Source: Candidatus Poseidoniaceae archaeon (GTDB lineage: Archaea; Thermoplasmatota; Poseidoniia; Poseidoniales; Poseidoniaceae). Taken from it: a DNA stretch of 35,447 bases. Shown here in pieces: positions 15,849-25,182 of the stretch. The notes under the pieces are model-generated. The model had not been told where the DNA came from and searched no databases. It worked only from the letters and a program-made list of their open reading frames with translations. The DNA lies in assembly GCA_938084455.1 (NCBI GenBank), contig CALKDX010000004.1, forward strand, positions 1 to 35,447, written 5' to 3'. Made by a program: the position numbers and the translations under genes. The number at the start of each line of letters is the position of its first letter. Position 1 is the stretch's first letter.

Positions 15849-16051
15849 GGTAACCAAACCAAACGAATGTGGTTCGGTGTTTGAGTGTTGTGTGTCAACG
15901 GGACAGTTGATGCTGAAAACACACCCCTAGGGAGCACTCCAAACGCTGGATTGCTACCCGACCGCCCCGCTGAACGCCTGCAAAGACAAATGAGCAGGGA
16001 TTGCACGATTGGGGGCCGCGTTCAAATACCCCAAAAGGCGCCTGTGATACC
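15849..16051. promoter_or_regulatory. Divergent intergenic region upstream of maeB and the giant surface protein
   Basis: These 203 bases hold the promoters of two divergent genes. The sequence is of mixed composition with no strong TATA box; TTCAAATACC at about 16021-16030 is the best candidate for the giant gene and would give a very short leader. The ORF track calls in this stretch are shadows. No RNA gene or long repeat is visible. Confidence 0.3.
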
Positions 16052-19000
16052 ATGAACCGGCGAATCGCACTCATTTCCCCCGCCGGCGCCGGCAAAAGAG
16101 CCCTGATGCTGGTTGCAATTATGCTCTGTTCATCGGTTGCCCCGATGATGATGGCCCCTGGTGTTTCAGCCCACGAATCGGCCAATGACACGGTATGGCC
16201 GAAGTCTGGCAGCAACGATACAGGTTGGGTTCAGTTGGACGCCATTGGCGCCGACCCAACAACTGGAACTCAAGCAACCGCAGATTGGACCCTAGAGTTT
16301 GCTCCAGGCGCTGATTTGTCCAATGTTTCCTTCCAAGTCCGAGTCAACGGGAGCGATGGCTTGATGATTGAAGAGCCAATGTTGTTGGCCAACGATATTG
16401 GCATCAATCTGTTGGACTGGCGAGGGCTTGGTTCCTTTGGTTCCTCGGACAGCTTTGCTGGAGCGAACCCCTACGACGGAAGGCTCACACCAAACAGTGA
16501 TTCAGGCGCAACATGGACCATTCCGTCGGATGCGACGATCACCGACTTGGTGATTGAAGCACTGGCGCCAGTGGACCCGGCCGTTTCATTCGAACCGATT
16601 CAATTGGAAATCGGAGCTAAGGCCATTCATCCAGACGATGGCCGGATGTACCTCGCAATCCTCGATGACGTGCTTGTTTTAGACTACAACAACGACCCGC
16701 CAATCATTGACATGATTGAATTCGAAAGCGATGTCCTTGACATGGAAATCGACACGGCAAACAACATGATTCACTTTCTGACCAATGATGAAGGCTTCAG
16801 TGCCATTTCCCTCACAGATTCAGGCAGCCAAGTGGTCCTACCTGATTCTGACGACCCGGAATTCATCGATATGGACCAATTTACCATCACCAGTGGAGGC
16901 GTTTTTGCCGCCGGTGAAAGTGGCCTGTTTTCTTGGACTTCAGGGGCCTGGAGCGAGATTGATGCGCTAGGTGGATCGAGCATTCTTGACATGCTTGAAG
17001 TCGATGGCGTCCTCTACATTGCAACCGACGGAGACGGCGTAATGCGCTACTCCGTTGCCAACGGGGTGATGCTCTCGGATTGGTCGACTGCTAATTCATT
17101 GCATTCTGATGAAATCACATCTATGCTAGTCTCCGGCAATCAGCTGGTGATGGCTTCAAGCGATGCTGGTCTTGCCCGATATGACTGGAGTTCTGGGTTC
17201 TGGCTCTCAACATGGAACAGCGGCAACTGGCTTTCAAGCAACGATGTCACAGGCTTGGCCCGTTCAGGCAACACGCTCTACATCCTCAACGGCGATGCCC
17301 TTCACACCTACAACGCAGCAAGCAATGTGTTCTCTGGCTCCCAAACCATCGATGCTTTCGGTCTTGCAGGGACTGGTGATGAGTTGATCCTCTGGCCAAA
17401 CTCAGGGGCCCGCTCACCAAGTTCGGAATTGATCCTCGTGAGCGATGGTTACGGGGCGCTGGTTGAGTTGACGCCCGGATCCACGCCACTCAACACAGGC
17501 GTTCTCTTGTTGGGAAGTGGACCAACCTCTGGTCAGATGATTGATTCAACCGAACTCGATGGCGTGTTGTTTGTTGCGACTGATGATCAATACCTCAATC
17601 GGTTCGACACGCAAGCATCCCGTTGGATTGAGCCCGTGTTCATTGGAGCTGACATCACGAAACTCAGCAATGACGGAACCCACGTGTACATCGCCGCTGA
17701 AAATGGGGCTCACCAAATGCACAACAATGGAACCGTCCTCCAAACATGGGACACCTCAAACACCCTTCTCTCAAGCAATGATGTCACTGTGGTCCAATCT
17801 GACGGTTCGACCGTCATTGTGCTCAACGAGTTTTACAGCGAATTTTTGGCCATTAACCTCACCGGCTCTCAACCTGCTGTGTTCGAAAGCATCGTGCTGG
17901 ATACAGGTTCAGTTACCGATGCAGCGATTCACGCCAACATCGCCTATGTAGGAACTCAAAACGATGGCCTTCTTCGATATGACATCGCTAACGACACATG
18001 GTTGACCCCGTGGATCTCCACGGGCATCAACGGTGCAAACGATGTGCCTGTCGCGGTTGTTGGCGATATTCTGTACTTTGGAATTCCCGGCTACGGCGTA
18101 GCGCGCAAAGACCTTTCCACCAATGAGATTCTTCTTCCGCTGACGCAATCAAGCAACACTGGCAGCGGAAGTTCCACTGAAATCCTACCATCAGACACGA
18201 TTTATTCGCTGGAAGCAAATGGAAATGTCTTGTACATCGGCACCTCCTTTGGTGCCGTTGAATGGGATGAAGCTGGTTCCAGCGCTGATTCATTCCAGAT
18301 TGGAAGGAACTGGGATGAGCGCCCTCAACAATTCTTTGATTTTGTCGTGGTTGGCTCAAACGTGTACGCTGCAACCAACATCGGTGTGTGCAAATTTCCA
18401 ACAGGAACACTCGATATTGAAGAATGTTTGAATGTGTACGACGGCATGCCAAACTGGGCAACATACTCCATCGGAGTCGGCTCGAACACCTACCTCTTCG
18501 GAGGAACAAATTCTGGTGTTGGAATCATTACAATTTCACCGTTCGACGTGGTCGGTGAATGGACCGCTGGTGAGCAAACAAACAACGCACCCGTTGTCGT
18601 GGTCGGCGATGTTGCATTTATCGCCCTTGATGGCATTGGAATTGCCCGCTATGACATCCCAAACGATGAATGGCTTACGCTGTGGACCGATGACAATTTC
18701 CTTGACGGCGGAAATGAAGATGCAACTGCCCTTTCTGTTGACCTCAATCCAAATTACATCTGGATTGGAGGCGCCGACGGATTCCAATTGCTCAATGCTA
18801 CGACAGGGGCCGAGGTGTACGACATCGAAAAGTCAAGCAACCTGTTTGCTGGAAACGGCGATCCTCTTGATATGATCCTCAAAGGGAACATCATGTATTA
18901 CCACGACGGAGCCAGCAGCGACAATCTGTATCGGTTCGATGCGCAAAATTTCACGGCCCTTTCTGCCCTCGATGCAGGCGCCCAAATCGGTCAGAACAAC

Positions 19001-22000
19001 GGCGATGTCAATGGTATGGGCCTCATTGGCGACATCATCATGATCAGCGTAGCCTCTCAAAACTGGTGGGAGGTTGATGGTTCCGGTGGCATCGCCCAAT
19101 TCAACACAAGCAACGGTTCTTGGGGTGAAAACATTCTGCCAATTGGGCAAGTGGACCGCGTGACTGCTTACCAATCCTCAACCGGAAACATGTGGGTTTC
19201 ATGGGGCGAAAACTCCCTTCAATACATGGACGCTAATGGGACACTGCTCGGCGAATGGGACGATGATGACTTCGATTTCCCAATCCGAGAAATTATCGAA
19301 TATGATGGCGAGGTTTTATTCGCAACCGTAGAAGGAGTTGCGAGGTTCAACGAATCATCAAACCAATGGCTCACGATGTGGGAGGAAGGTTCTGGCCTTC
19401 CAAACAACGCAGGTGAACAGATCTACGAACTCTGGACCGATGGTACAAACTTGGTTGTTGGTGGCGGCGAAGTCAGTGGGTTCGGCCAATTCAGGAATGG
19501 CGCCATTTCTCACTGGGATGGAACCACGTGGAACGATTATTCCACAGGTCAAAACGGCATCCCGAACGGTTATCCAATCACGATGACAGAATGTGCAGGT
19601 TTGCTTCACATTGGCATCTATGCCAATAACGGCGGTGTTGCCCGATTTGACATGGCAAATGACTCTTTCTTAGGCACCTTCACGACAAGCGACTGGAACG
19701 AGAACTATGGAGAGGTTTCCGGCGTTGCTTGCGATGGCACTGACACCCTCTACGTCTCATTCTATGAGGACGAAGCAGACATCAAGAAGTACAGTTACTC
19801 CAGCAATGGATGGTTGAGTCCAATCACGACAGTGAACCACAATCTTCCAAGCGACAGGGTGTGGTGGGACGCTATTGACTACGCCAACGGCATGCTCGTG
19901 CTTGGACATGGCATCGGCACCAGTGGCGACAACGTCATCGGTGGAGGCTACAGCGCTGTGGCCACATCTGGATCATCCACTGCTCAAGTGAATTTCAACG
20001 GGCAAGGATCATCTGTGACTTCATTCCAGTGGCTCACCAACGAATGGCTCATTGGCCAAGCCGGCGGCTCGTCAGGATACAGCCACGTCGACACCATCAG
20101 TTCACTCGGGCAAAACACCTTGCTTGACTTCCCTGGACTTGTCAGTGGCCAGGTCACCTCGATGGCTGGCAATTCCACTCACATCTGGGTTGCGACTGAA
20201 GGGGCAAGCCAGGGCTTCGGCCAAAATGGCGCATCCTCTGGTGCTGGTCTTCTTCAAGGCGAGCGACAGGCAGACGGAACAATCGACTGGCAAGATGGCT
20301 GGACAATGACCGCAAACAGTGTTGCAAAGGACATGGAACTGATTGGTACAGATTTGTACATCACAACAACACCAACAGGACTGTACAAACTCGATACGCT
20401 CAACGGAATGATAATGCGACTCAACGGTGGCCTCCACTCAAATATGGATGGATTATTCGTCAATGGAAACACCCTTGTCATTGGACTGCAAGGAAGCTCG
20501 GGGTCTGCTGCAGGTGTCCAACTCTACGACATTGCAACAGGTTTCGGCAATGGCAAATTACTCGGAGGACTCCCTTCAAACGTCATCAACGCTTTCGCAG
20601 AAACAAGTTCAACCCTCTACATCGCAACCAATGGAGGCGTTGGCCGGTGGAATTGGGCTGCTAACGATTGGATTAACCCGCTCACAACAAGCGATGGCCT
20701 CCCCACCAATGTCGTCGAAGACATCCAAGTGATTGGCACTGACTTGTGGATGGCAACCGCAGCAGGGGTTGTCAAAATGGACACCCTCACAAACGCTACA
20801 ACGCTCTATTCGAGCGGAACAGGTTTGATGGCGACCTCAGCCCAATCCCTCACCACTGCAACGCAGACCACCACCGATAACTCTGGAACGACGACCACGG
20901 TAACCACCCTCTTCATCGGCCATGATGGCGCTGGGGCTGAACGCCCGGGAGTGACCTCGGTCGAGGACACAAGCGGAGCAATCCAGTGGCACAAATTCGA
21001 TCAGTTGCCGTCCAACACCATCGACGCCCTTGCTTCTGATTGGTGGGGCCTTCACATCGCAACTGATGTGGGCCCAATGACCCATTACAACGGCCAGAGC
21101 AACCAACTCGAAGACGGCGTGCCGTCCTTCCAAGTAGCAGGCTGGCCAATTCAGAAGATGGTCAGCGATGGAGATCATGTCTTGGCCATCGGCGAAAATG
21201 GAGCATCGATTCTGAGTGCCAGAACCCCCACTCATGCAACGCTCAAGGTCTTCCAAGAAACTGATCTGACTGGCGGAACAATCACCTCTGACGCAGTGTG
21301 GTTGACAACAGGGGAAATTGGCTTGTTCGGCTTTGAAAACAACGCACAATACACCGAGATGGACCGATTCACGCTCCGAAAAGCAAACCCGTTGAACGTT
21401 GGCTTCAATCTACAATCCTTGGACATCAGCGACATGACTCATCCTGGCATGGCCATTCAGTTGGCGGACCTCGACAACCCCGTTGCCCTCGACCCGTCTT
21501 TTGGTGTCGCAGGCACCAACGGCATCTTGTTCCAAACAGTGCCGTTGGCCTTTACCTCACCCGTCAATTACGCAGCAACATGGGCTAAATCAGTGAGTCT
21601 GAAGTACAACGCTACGATCGAACTGAACAACAACCCAGACTTCGAAACCACCATGCAACTTGCCGTCGACAATGGCATCATTGTCAACGGAACTCAATTC
21701 GTGCAACTCACTTTGCGCTCACCAGCCAATGGGTCCATGCATGTGCGCCTCATTTACGACTATGTCAAGACTGAAACACCGATTGCCCTGTCTGAACTCA
21801 TCGATCGCCCAGACGATGGTGGCGGAGCCTTGATTGCGGAATGGAGCCTTGTTCACGACGATGATTTTGCGCGCTACCTCGTGTATGTGAATGAAGGTGC
21901 AGTTTGGGACCCAAACGGCATCACGGTTGACTACCTCAGCACGCGAACCGTGGACAAAGCCATATCACTTCACAGTCGACTTTCGAGCGAAGTCACAACG

Positions 22001-24394
22001 GCAAACGGAATCGACTTGGTTGATGGCACAGATTACTATGCTGTTGTCGTTGTCGAATACGACGATGGGCGCTTAGGTATTCCATCGCCAGTGATTGGCC
22101 CAGCCTCACCAAGTGATGAAGTTCCACTTCCGCCCATTTGGGCTACTGCGGGGCCCCATGAGGGCGGAGAGGACGGCGATCTTGATGTCGAATGGTCGCG
22201 GTGCACAAGCCTTGACCTTCTGCAAACTAACATCTATGCATCCACTCAACCAATGACCGATGTCTTGGGCTTAACACCCGAGGCTGGAGTCATGAGGATG
22301 GAGGGGAATTCCACTGTATTGTCCCTCTCGCCCGGCCAGCCATATTGGCTTGGATTGACTTGCGTCGACGAGGCTGGTCAAGAGGATTTGATGAACGCCC
22401 TCATCGTTGGACCGTTTGTCCCAACCGGTGGACTCAATGACAACACGCCTCCACCGAAGATGGAGAATGTTGCCGCCATTGACACCCCGGATGACGAGGG
22501 TGGACGAATCACCGTTTCATGGGATGCGAACCCTGCTGAAGACTGCACCTTCTACACCATCTTCATGCGAACATGGGACGAAGCAGCAACTCAAATTGAC
22601 CAAAGTTCGATGCAAGTGATTACCGATTACGGCTTCACTCAAGCGAAGATCATCAATGATTGCTCAGAGGAGTCAGCCATCGTCACAAGCATTGATGGCG
22701 TCGCACTCCAAGACGGGCAAACCTACTATGTGGGCGTCGTAGCATACGATGACTGGCTCAACGCCAACCTTGTTGATGTCACCCTCGTGCAGGTGACGCC
22801 TCTACGAAACACAGCTGGAACAGGAACAATTCCCGATCGTATTTCCACCGTCCAAGCCTTCGACCATCCAGATGACGACGGGACTGCTATCGATGTGCTT
22901 TGGTCCATTTCAGATGCTGATGATTTCTCGCACTACACCGTTTGGGCGGCCGACCAACCAATCGCAGACCTTACAACAGCATGGGCAGCCTTTGGCGAAG
23001 ATCCTAATCGTTGTGGCTGCTTGAAAATCAACAAGCAGTGGGTCGATGAAGAGTTCAATCCAATTGAAATCACCCTCACCTCAGCCCTGTACAGCGGTAC
23101 AACCGGCATGATGGATTTGACTTCAGCAACACCACAATTGATTCAACCTGGAATCGAATTGTTCGTGGTCGTTACAGTGCATGACCTCTCTGGAAATGTG
23201 CACCTCACCGACCTCGTGGAAGCGACGGTCACCCCAATCGACAATGAACAAGACACTGAGGCCCCTGCAAGACTGGAATCACTCGAACTTGTTGACAGGC
23301 CTTCTGACGACGGCAGCGCTCTGTTGCTTGACTTCGAGTTGAGTGATGCGAGCGATGTCGGCTCGTACGAAGTCTATGCTGCAACATGGTCCTTCACAAG
23401 CGTAGGAACTGGAACATTAGGCCCGAGCGCACCGATTGCGATCCTCGAACGTTCCCCTGACCTCCCGCTCACCATTGACTTGGTTGCGGGAGATACACCA
23501 GTGATTCCTGGGCAGGAAATTTGGGCGGTTGTTGTCGTTCGTGACACGTCCGGTAACGCACTCACAAGCGACCTTGTGGTGGTTTCATCTCAATCGGTTG
23601 ACGATGGAGTCGATGAGCGGGGCGACTATCTTCCGGATGTTTCGGGGGTTACCCTTTCATGGGTTGATGAATCCAACATTTTGGTGACCTGGACATTGTC
23701 CTCTGACGACACCATTGAAAGTTACGTCATCTACATTGCAGAAAATGAGTATGATACGACCCTTGAAGCGACGTGGTTGGCCGATGTAAAGGCTTCCAAT
23801 TCCTTCTTAATCACCGCTGAGATATTTGAAGATTTGACCAACGCAAGTGCATGGTATGTCGGCGTCACAGTGCAAGACAATCTGTTCGAAAAGCAGGCCA
23901 TTAATCCGCAAAAGATTGACCCTATCAAAGGTGAAGGCGGCGACAGCACCCTTCCAGGAGATGGCAGCGATGGAGCTGATTTCTCGTCCTTGTTGACAAC
24001 ACCAAACCTCCTTGCAGCAGGGTTGTTCTTCGCAGCGATTATCCTCTTCATTGCAGTTGTCCGCACACGTGGAAACCAGCGCAGCCGATCGAAGTCGTGG
24101 GAACTTCAGGAAGCAACTTGGGGCATTCAAGACGACCAAGATTGGGGTGATGCATCGCCTGCCAATCCACCAGCTGCAGCACCGCCAATGGCACCTGCTG
24201 CTGCGCCAGCGACAGATATGTACGCACCTCAACAAACTCAGCAAGACATCTATGGGCGCCCTGCTTACCAACCAGCACAACCGGTTATGCAGCCCGTACA
24301 GAACAATGAGTTGTTGAACGAGTTAGGTGCTGGTCCTGCTCCAAAGCAACCAAGCAAGGGAATTGACACCTCTTTCTTAGATGATTTACTTTGA
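16052..24394 (+). CDS. Giant secreted, membrane-anchored propeller/FN3 surface protein
   Basis: From the ATG at 16052 the protein has 2780 residues. A signal peptide (MNRRIALISPAGAGKRALML, then a hydrophobic core, cleavage near GVSA-HES) sends it out. About residues 190-1780 carry roughly thirty beta-propeller-like units of the form G-x-x-LYIAT-x-x-GVxRYD followed by a W-L-x-x-W stretch, enough for four or five propellers of the 'Reg_prop' sort. A beta-rich jelly-roll-like region follows. From about 1910 come six fibronectin-III-like domains whose strands repeat the theme DRPDDGG...W...DDFxxYxVY. One membrane helix (LLAAGLFFAAIILFIAVV, about 2651-2670) precedes a basic RTRGNQRSRSK stop and a Pro/Ala/Gln-rich cytoplasmic tail ending SFLDDLL. 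The track's TTG at 16001 adds no sense. Adhesion, binding or polymer capture is inferred from the architecture. Confidence 0.85.
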   Translation: MNRRIALISPAGAGKRALMLVAIMLCSSVAPMMMAPGVSAHESANDTVWPKSGSNDTGWVQLDAIGADPTTGTQATADWTLEFAPGADLSNVSFQVRVNGSDGLMIEEPMLLANDIGINLLDWRGLGSFGSSDSFAGANPYDGRLTPNSDSGATWTIPSDATITDLVIEALAPVDPAVSFEPIQLEIGAKAIHPDDGRMYLAILDDVLVLDYNNDPPIIDMIEFESDVLDMEIDTANNMIHFLTNDEGFSAISLTDSGSQVVLPDSDDPEFIDMDQFTITSGGVFAAGESGLFSWTSGAWSEIDALGGSSILDMLEVDGVLYIATDGDGVMRYSVANGVMLSDWSTANSLHSDEITSMLVSGNQLVMASSDAGLARYDWSSGFWLSTWNSGNWLSSNDVTGLARSGNTLYILNGDALHTYNAASNVFSGSQTIDAFGLAGTGDELILWPNSGARSPSSELILVSDGYGALVELTPGSTPLNTGVLLLGSGPTSGQMIDSTELDGVLFVATDDQYLNRFDTQASRWIEPVFIGADITKLSNDGTHVYIAAENGAHQMHNNGTVLQTWDTSNTLLSSNDVTVVQSDGSTVIVLNEFYSEFLAINLTGSQPAVFESIVLDTGSVTDAAIHANIAYVGTQNDGLLRYDIANDTWLTPWISTGINGANDVPVAVVGDILYFGIPGYGVARKDLSTNEILLPLTQSSNTGSGSSTEILPSDTIYSLEANGNVLYIGTSFGAVEWDEAGSSADSFQIGRNWDERPQQFFDFVVVGSNVYAATNIGVCKFPTGTLDIEECLNVYDGMPNWATYSIGVGSNTYLFGGTNSGVGIITISPFDVVGEWTAGEQTNNAPVVVVGDVAFIALDGIGIARYDIPNDEWLTLWTDDNFLDGGNEDATALSVDLNPNYIWIGGADGFQLLNATTGAEVYDIEKSSNLFAGNGDPLDMILKGNIMYYHDGASSDNLYRFDAQNFTALSALDAGAQIGQNNGDVNGMGLIGDIIMISVASQNWWEVDGSGGIAQFNTSNGSWGENILPIGQVDRVTAYQSSTGNMWVSWGENSLQYMDANGTLLGEWDDDDFDFPIREIIEYDGEVLFATVEGVARFNESSNQWLTMWEEGSGLPNNAGEQIYELWTDGTNLVVGGGEVSGFGQFRNGAISHWDGTTWNDYSTGQNGIPNGYPITMTECAGLLHIGIYANNGGVARFDMANDSFLGTFTTSDWNENYGEVSGVACDGTDTLYVSFYEDEADIKKYSYSSNGWLSPITTVNHNLPSDRVWWDAIDYANGMLVLGHGIGTSGDNVIGGGYSAVATSGSSTAQVNFNGQGSSVTSFQWLTNEWLIGQAGGSSGYSHVDTISSLGQNTLLDFPGLVSGQVTSMAGNSTHIWVATEGASQGFGQNGASSGAGLLQGERQADGTIDWQDGWTMTANSVAKDMELIGTDLYITTTPTGLYKLDTLNGMIMRLNGGLHSNMDGLFVNGNTLVIGLQGSSGSAAGVQLYDIATGFGNGKLLGGLPSNVINAFAETSSTLYIATNGGVGRWNWAANDWINPLTTSDGLPTNVVEDIQVIGTDLWMATAAGVVKMDTLTNATTLYSSGTGLMATSAQSLTTATQTTTDNSGTTTTVTTLFIGHDGAGAERPGVTSVEDTSGAIQWHKFDQLPSNTIDALASDWWGLHIATDVGPMTHYNGQSNQLEDGVPSFQVAGWPIQKMVSDGDHVLAIGENGASILSARTPTHATLKVFQETDLTGGTITSDAVWLTTGEIGLFGFENNAQYTEMDRFTLRKANPLNVGFNLQSLDISDMTHPGMAIQLADLDNPVALDPSFGVAGTNGILFQTVPLAFTSPVNYAATWAKSVSLKYNATIELNNNPDFETTMQLAVDNGIIVNGTQFVQLTLRSPANGSMHVRLIYDYVKTETPIALSELIDRPDDGGGALIAEWSLVHDDDFARYLVYVNEGAVWDPNGITVDYLSTRTVDKAISLHSRLSSEVTTANGIDLVDGTDYYAVVVVEYDDGRLGIPSPVIGPASPSDEVPLPPIWATAGPHEGGEDGDLDVEWSRCTSLDLLQTNIYASTQPMTDVLGLTPEAGVMRMEGNSTVLSLSPGQPYWLGLTCVDEAGQEDLMNALIVGPFVPTGGLNDNTPPPKMENVAAIDTPDDEGGRITVSWDANPAEDCTFYTIFMRTWDEAATQIDQSSMQVITDYGFTQAKIINDCSEESAIVTSIDGVALQDGQTYYVGVVAYDDWLNANLVDVTLVQVTPLRNTAGTGTIPDRISTVQAFDHPDDDGTAIDVLWSISDADDFSHYTVWAADQPIADLTTAWAAFGEDPNRCGCLKINKQWVDEEFNPIEITLTSALYSGTTGMMDLTSATPQLIQPGIELFVVVTVHDLSGNVHLTDLVEATVTPIDNEQDTEAPARLESLELVDRPSDDGSALLLDFELSDASDVGSYEVYAATWSFTSVGTGTLGPSAPIAILERSPDLPLTIDLVAGDTPVIPGQEIWAVVVVRDTSGNALTSDLVVVSSQSVDDGVDERGDYLPDVSGVTLSWVDESNILVTWTLSSDDTIESYVIYIAENEYDTTLEATWLADVKASNSFLITAEIFEDLTNASAWYVGVTVQDNLFEKQAINPQKIDPIKGEGGDSTLPGDGSDGADFSSLLTTPNLLAAGLFFAAIILFIAVVRTRGNQRSRSKSWELQEATWGIQDDQDWGDASPANPPAAAPPMAPAAAPATDMYAPQQTQQDIYGRPAYQPAQPVMQPVQNNELLNELGAGPAPKQPSKGIDTSFLDDLL

Positions 24395-24414
24395 GATGAA
24401 GGGGGACTGACTCG

Positions 24415-25182
24415 GTGCCTACCAACCCGCGAGACAAGGTGTTCACCACGCTTGTATGGGATGGGGGAAGCCACCTTGCTGACCTCCAACTCCACCTAGA
24501 GCGGATGGAAAAGCATGCTAAGCGGCTACGAATTGCTTGGCCTGAACATATTCTATCCATGCTTGATGCAGCATGGAGCATAGCAGAACCTAGCCCTGCC
24601 CCACCGCAGTTTCACCCCTACGGTCTGATTCGACTTGAACTCTCGAGGGAGGGCCACATCGCAATTCAATCCCGCCAGTTTGTTCTTAGAAACGATGAAT
24701 TTGAGGCTGTCACTGTCCCTGCACCCCGGTGGTCTCCGAAGATCAACGGAACAAAGCACGGTGACTGGGAACCGTATGTTGAGGCAACAAAACATGCAGA
24801 TGCGAAGGGGTCCGATCTTGCCTTACTGGTCCACGGATTTGCCATCATTGACGCAGACCGTGCAACCCCACTCGTGATTGACGAAGACGGTACGGCATGG
24901 CTTGCAGCTGAAGAGGAAGGTGGAGTGCAGAGCGTCACTGCCGACATTCTTACGCCGCTGTTGGAGGCCTCTGGAGTTCCGGTTCACCGCGGCCGGTTGA
25001 ATGAACGGATGGTGGCACGAGCGTTGGAAATGGTGGCCATCGGCAGTGGAGTTGGCGCTTCACGAATTGCATCGATAGATGGAGAAACGATTGGAAATGG
25101 ACAGGAGTTCACACAGAAGTGCCAAGCAATGTTGACCCAACATTATCAAAATGAGAACGCTTGGACTCATGTGGGGGCTTGA
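24415..25182 (+). CDS. pabC: Class IV aminotransferase, probable 4-amino-4-deoxychorismate lyase
   Basis: This is a PLP enzyme of fold type IV. The catalytic lysine lies in INGTKHGDWEPYVEAT (Lys114), which aligns with the IKHLNRLEQV segment of PabC, and LQLHLERMEKHAKRL is the family's N-terminal helix. PabC converts 4-amino-4-deoxychorismate to p-aminobenzoate and pyruvate for folate synthesis. The context decides the call: the gene overlaps a PabB-PabA fusion by four bases (TTGA). Branched-chain or D-amino-acid aminotransferases share the fold, so activity is inferred from position. The phosphate-binding loop is less typical than in E. coli. The start is GTG at 24415, with GATGAAGGGGG upstream, 20 bases after the giant gene. 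Confidence 0.8.
   Translation: MPTNPRDKVFTTLVWDGGSHLADLQLHLERMEKHAKRLRIAWPEHILSMLDAAWSIAEPSPAPPQFHPYGLIRLELSREGHIAIQSRQFVLRNDEFEAVTVPAPRWSPKINGTKHGDWEPYVEATKHADAKGSDLALLVHGFAIIDADRATPLVIDEDGTAWLAAEEEGGVQSVTADILTPLLEASGVPVHRGRLNERMVARALEMVAIGSGVGASRIASIDGETIGNGQEFTQKCQAMLTQHYQNENAWTHVGA

Noticed and set aside
16001-16051. Upstream TTG start of the giant gene
   Set aside because: The added 17 residues precede a textbook signal peptide that begins at the ATG at 16052.
20837-21349. 170-residue minus-strand ORF in the giant gene
   Set aside because: Cysteine-rich, compositionally odd translation antisense to the continuous propeller repeats; a shadow.
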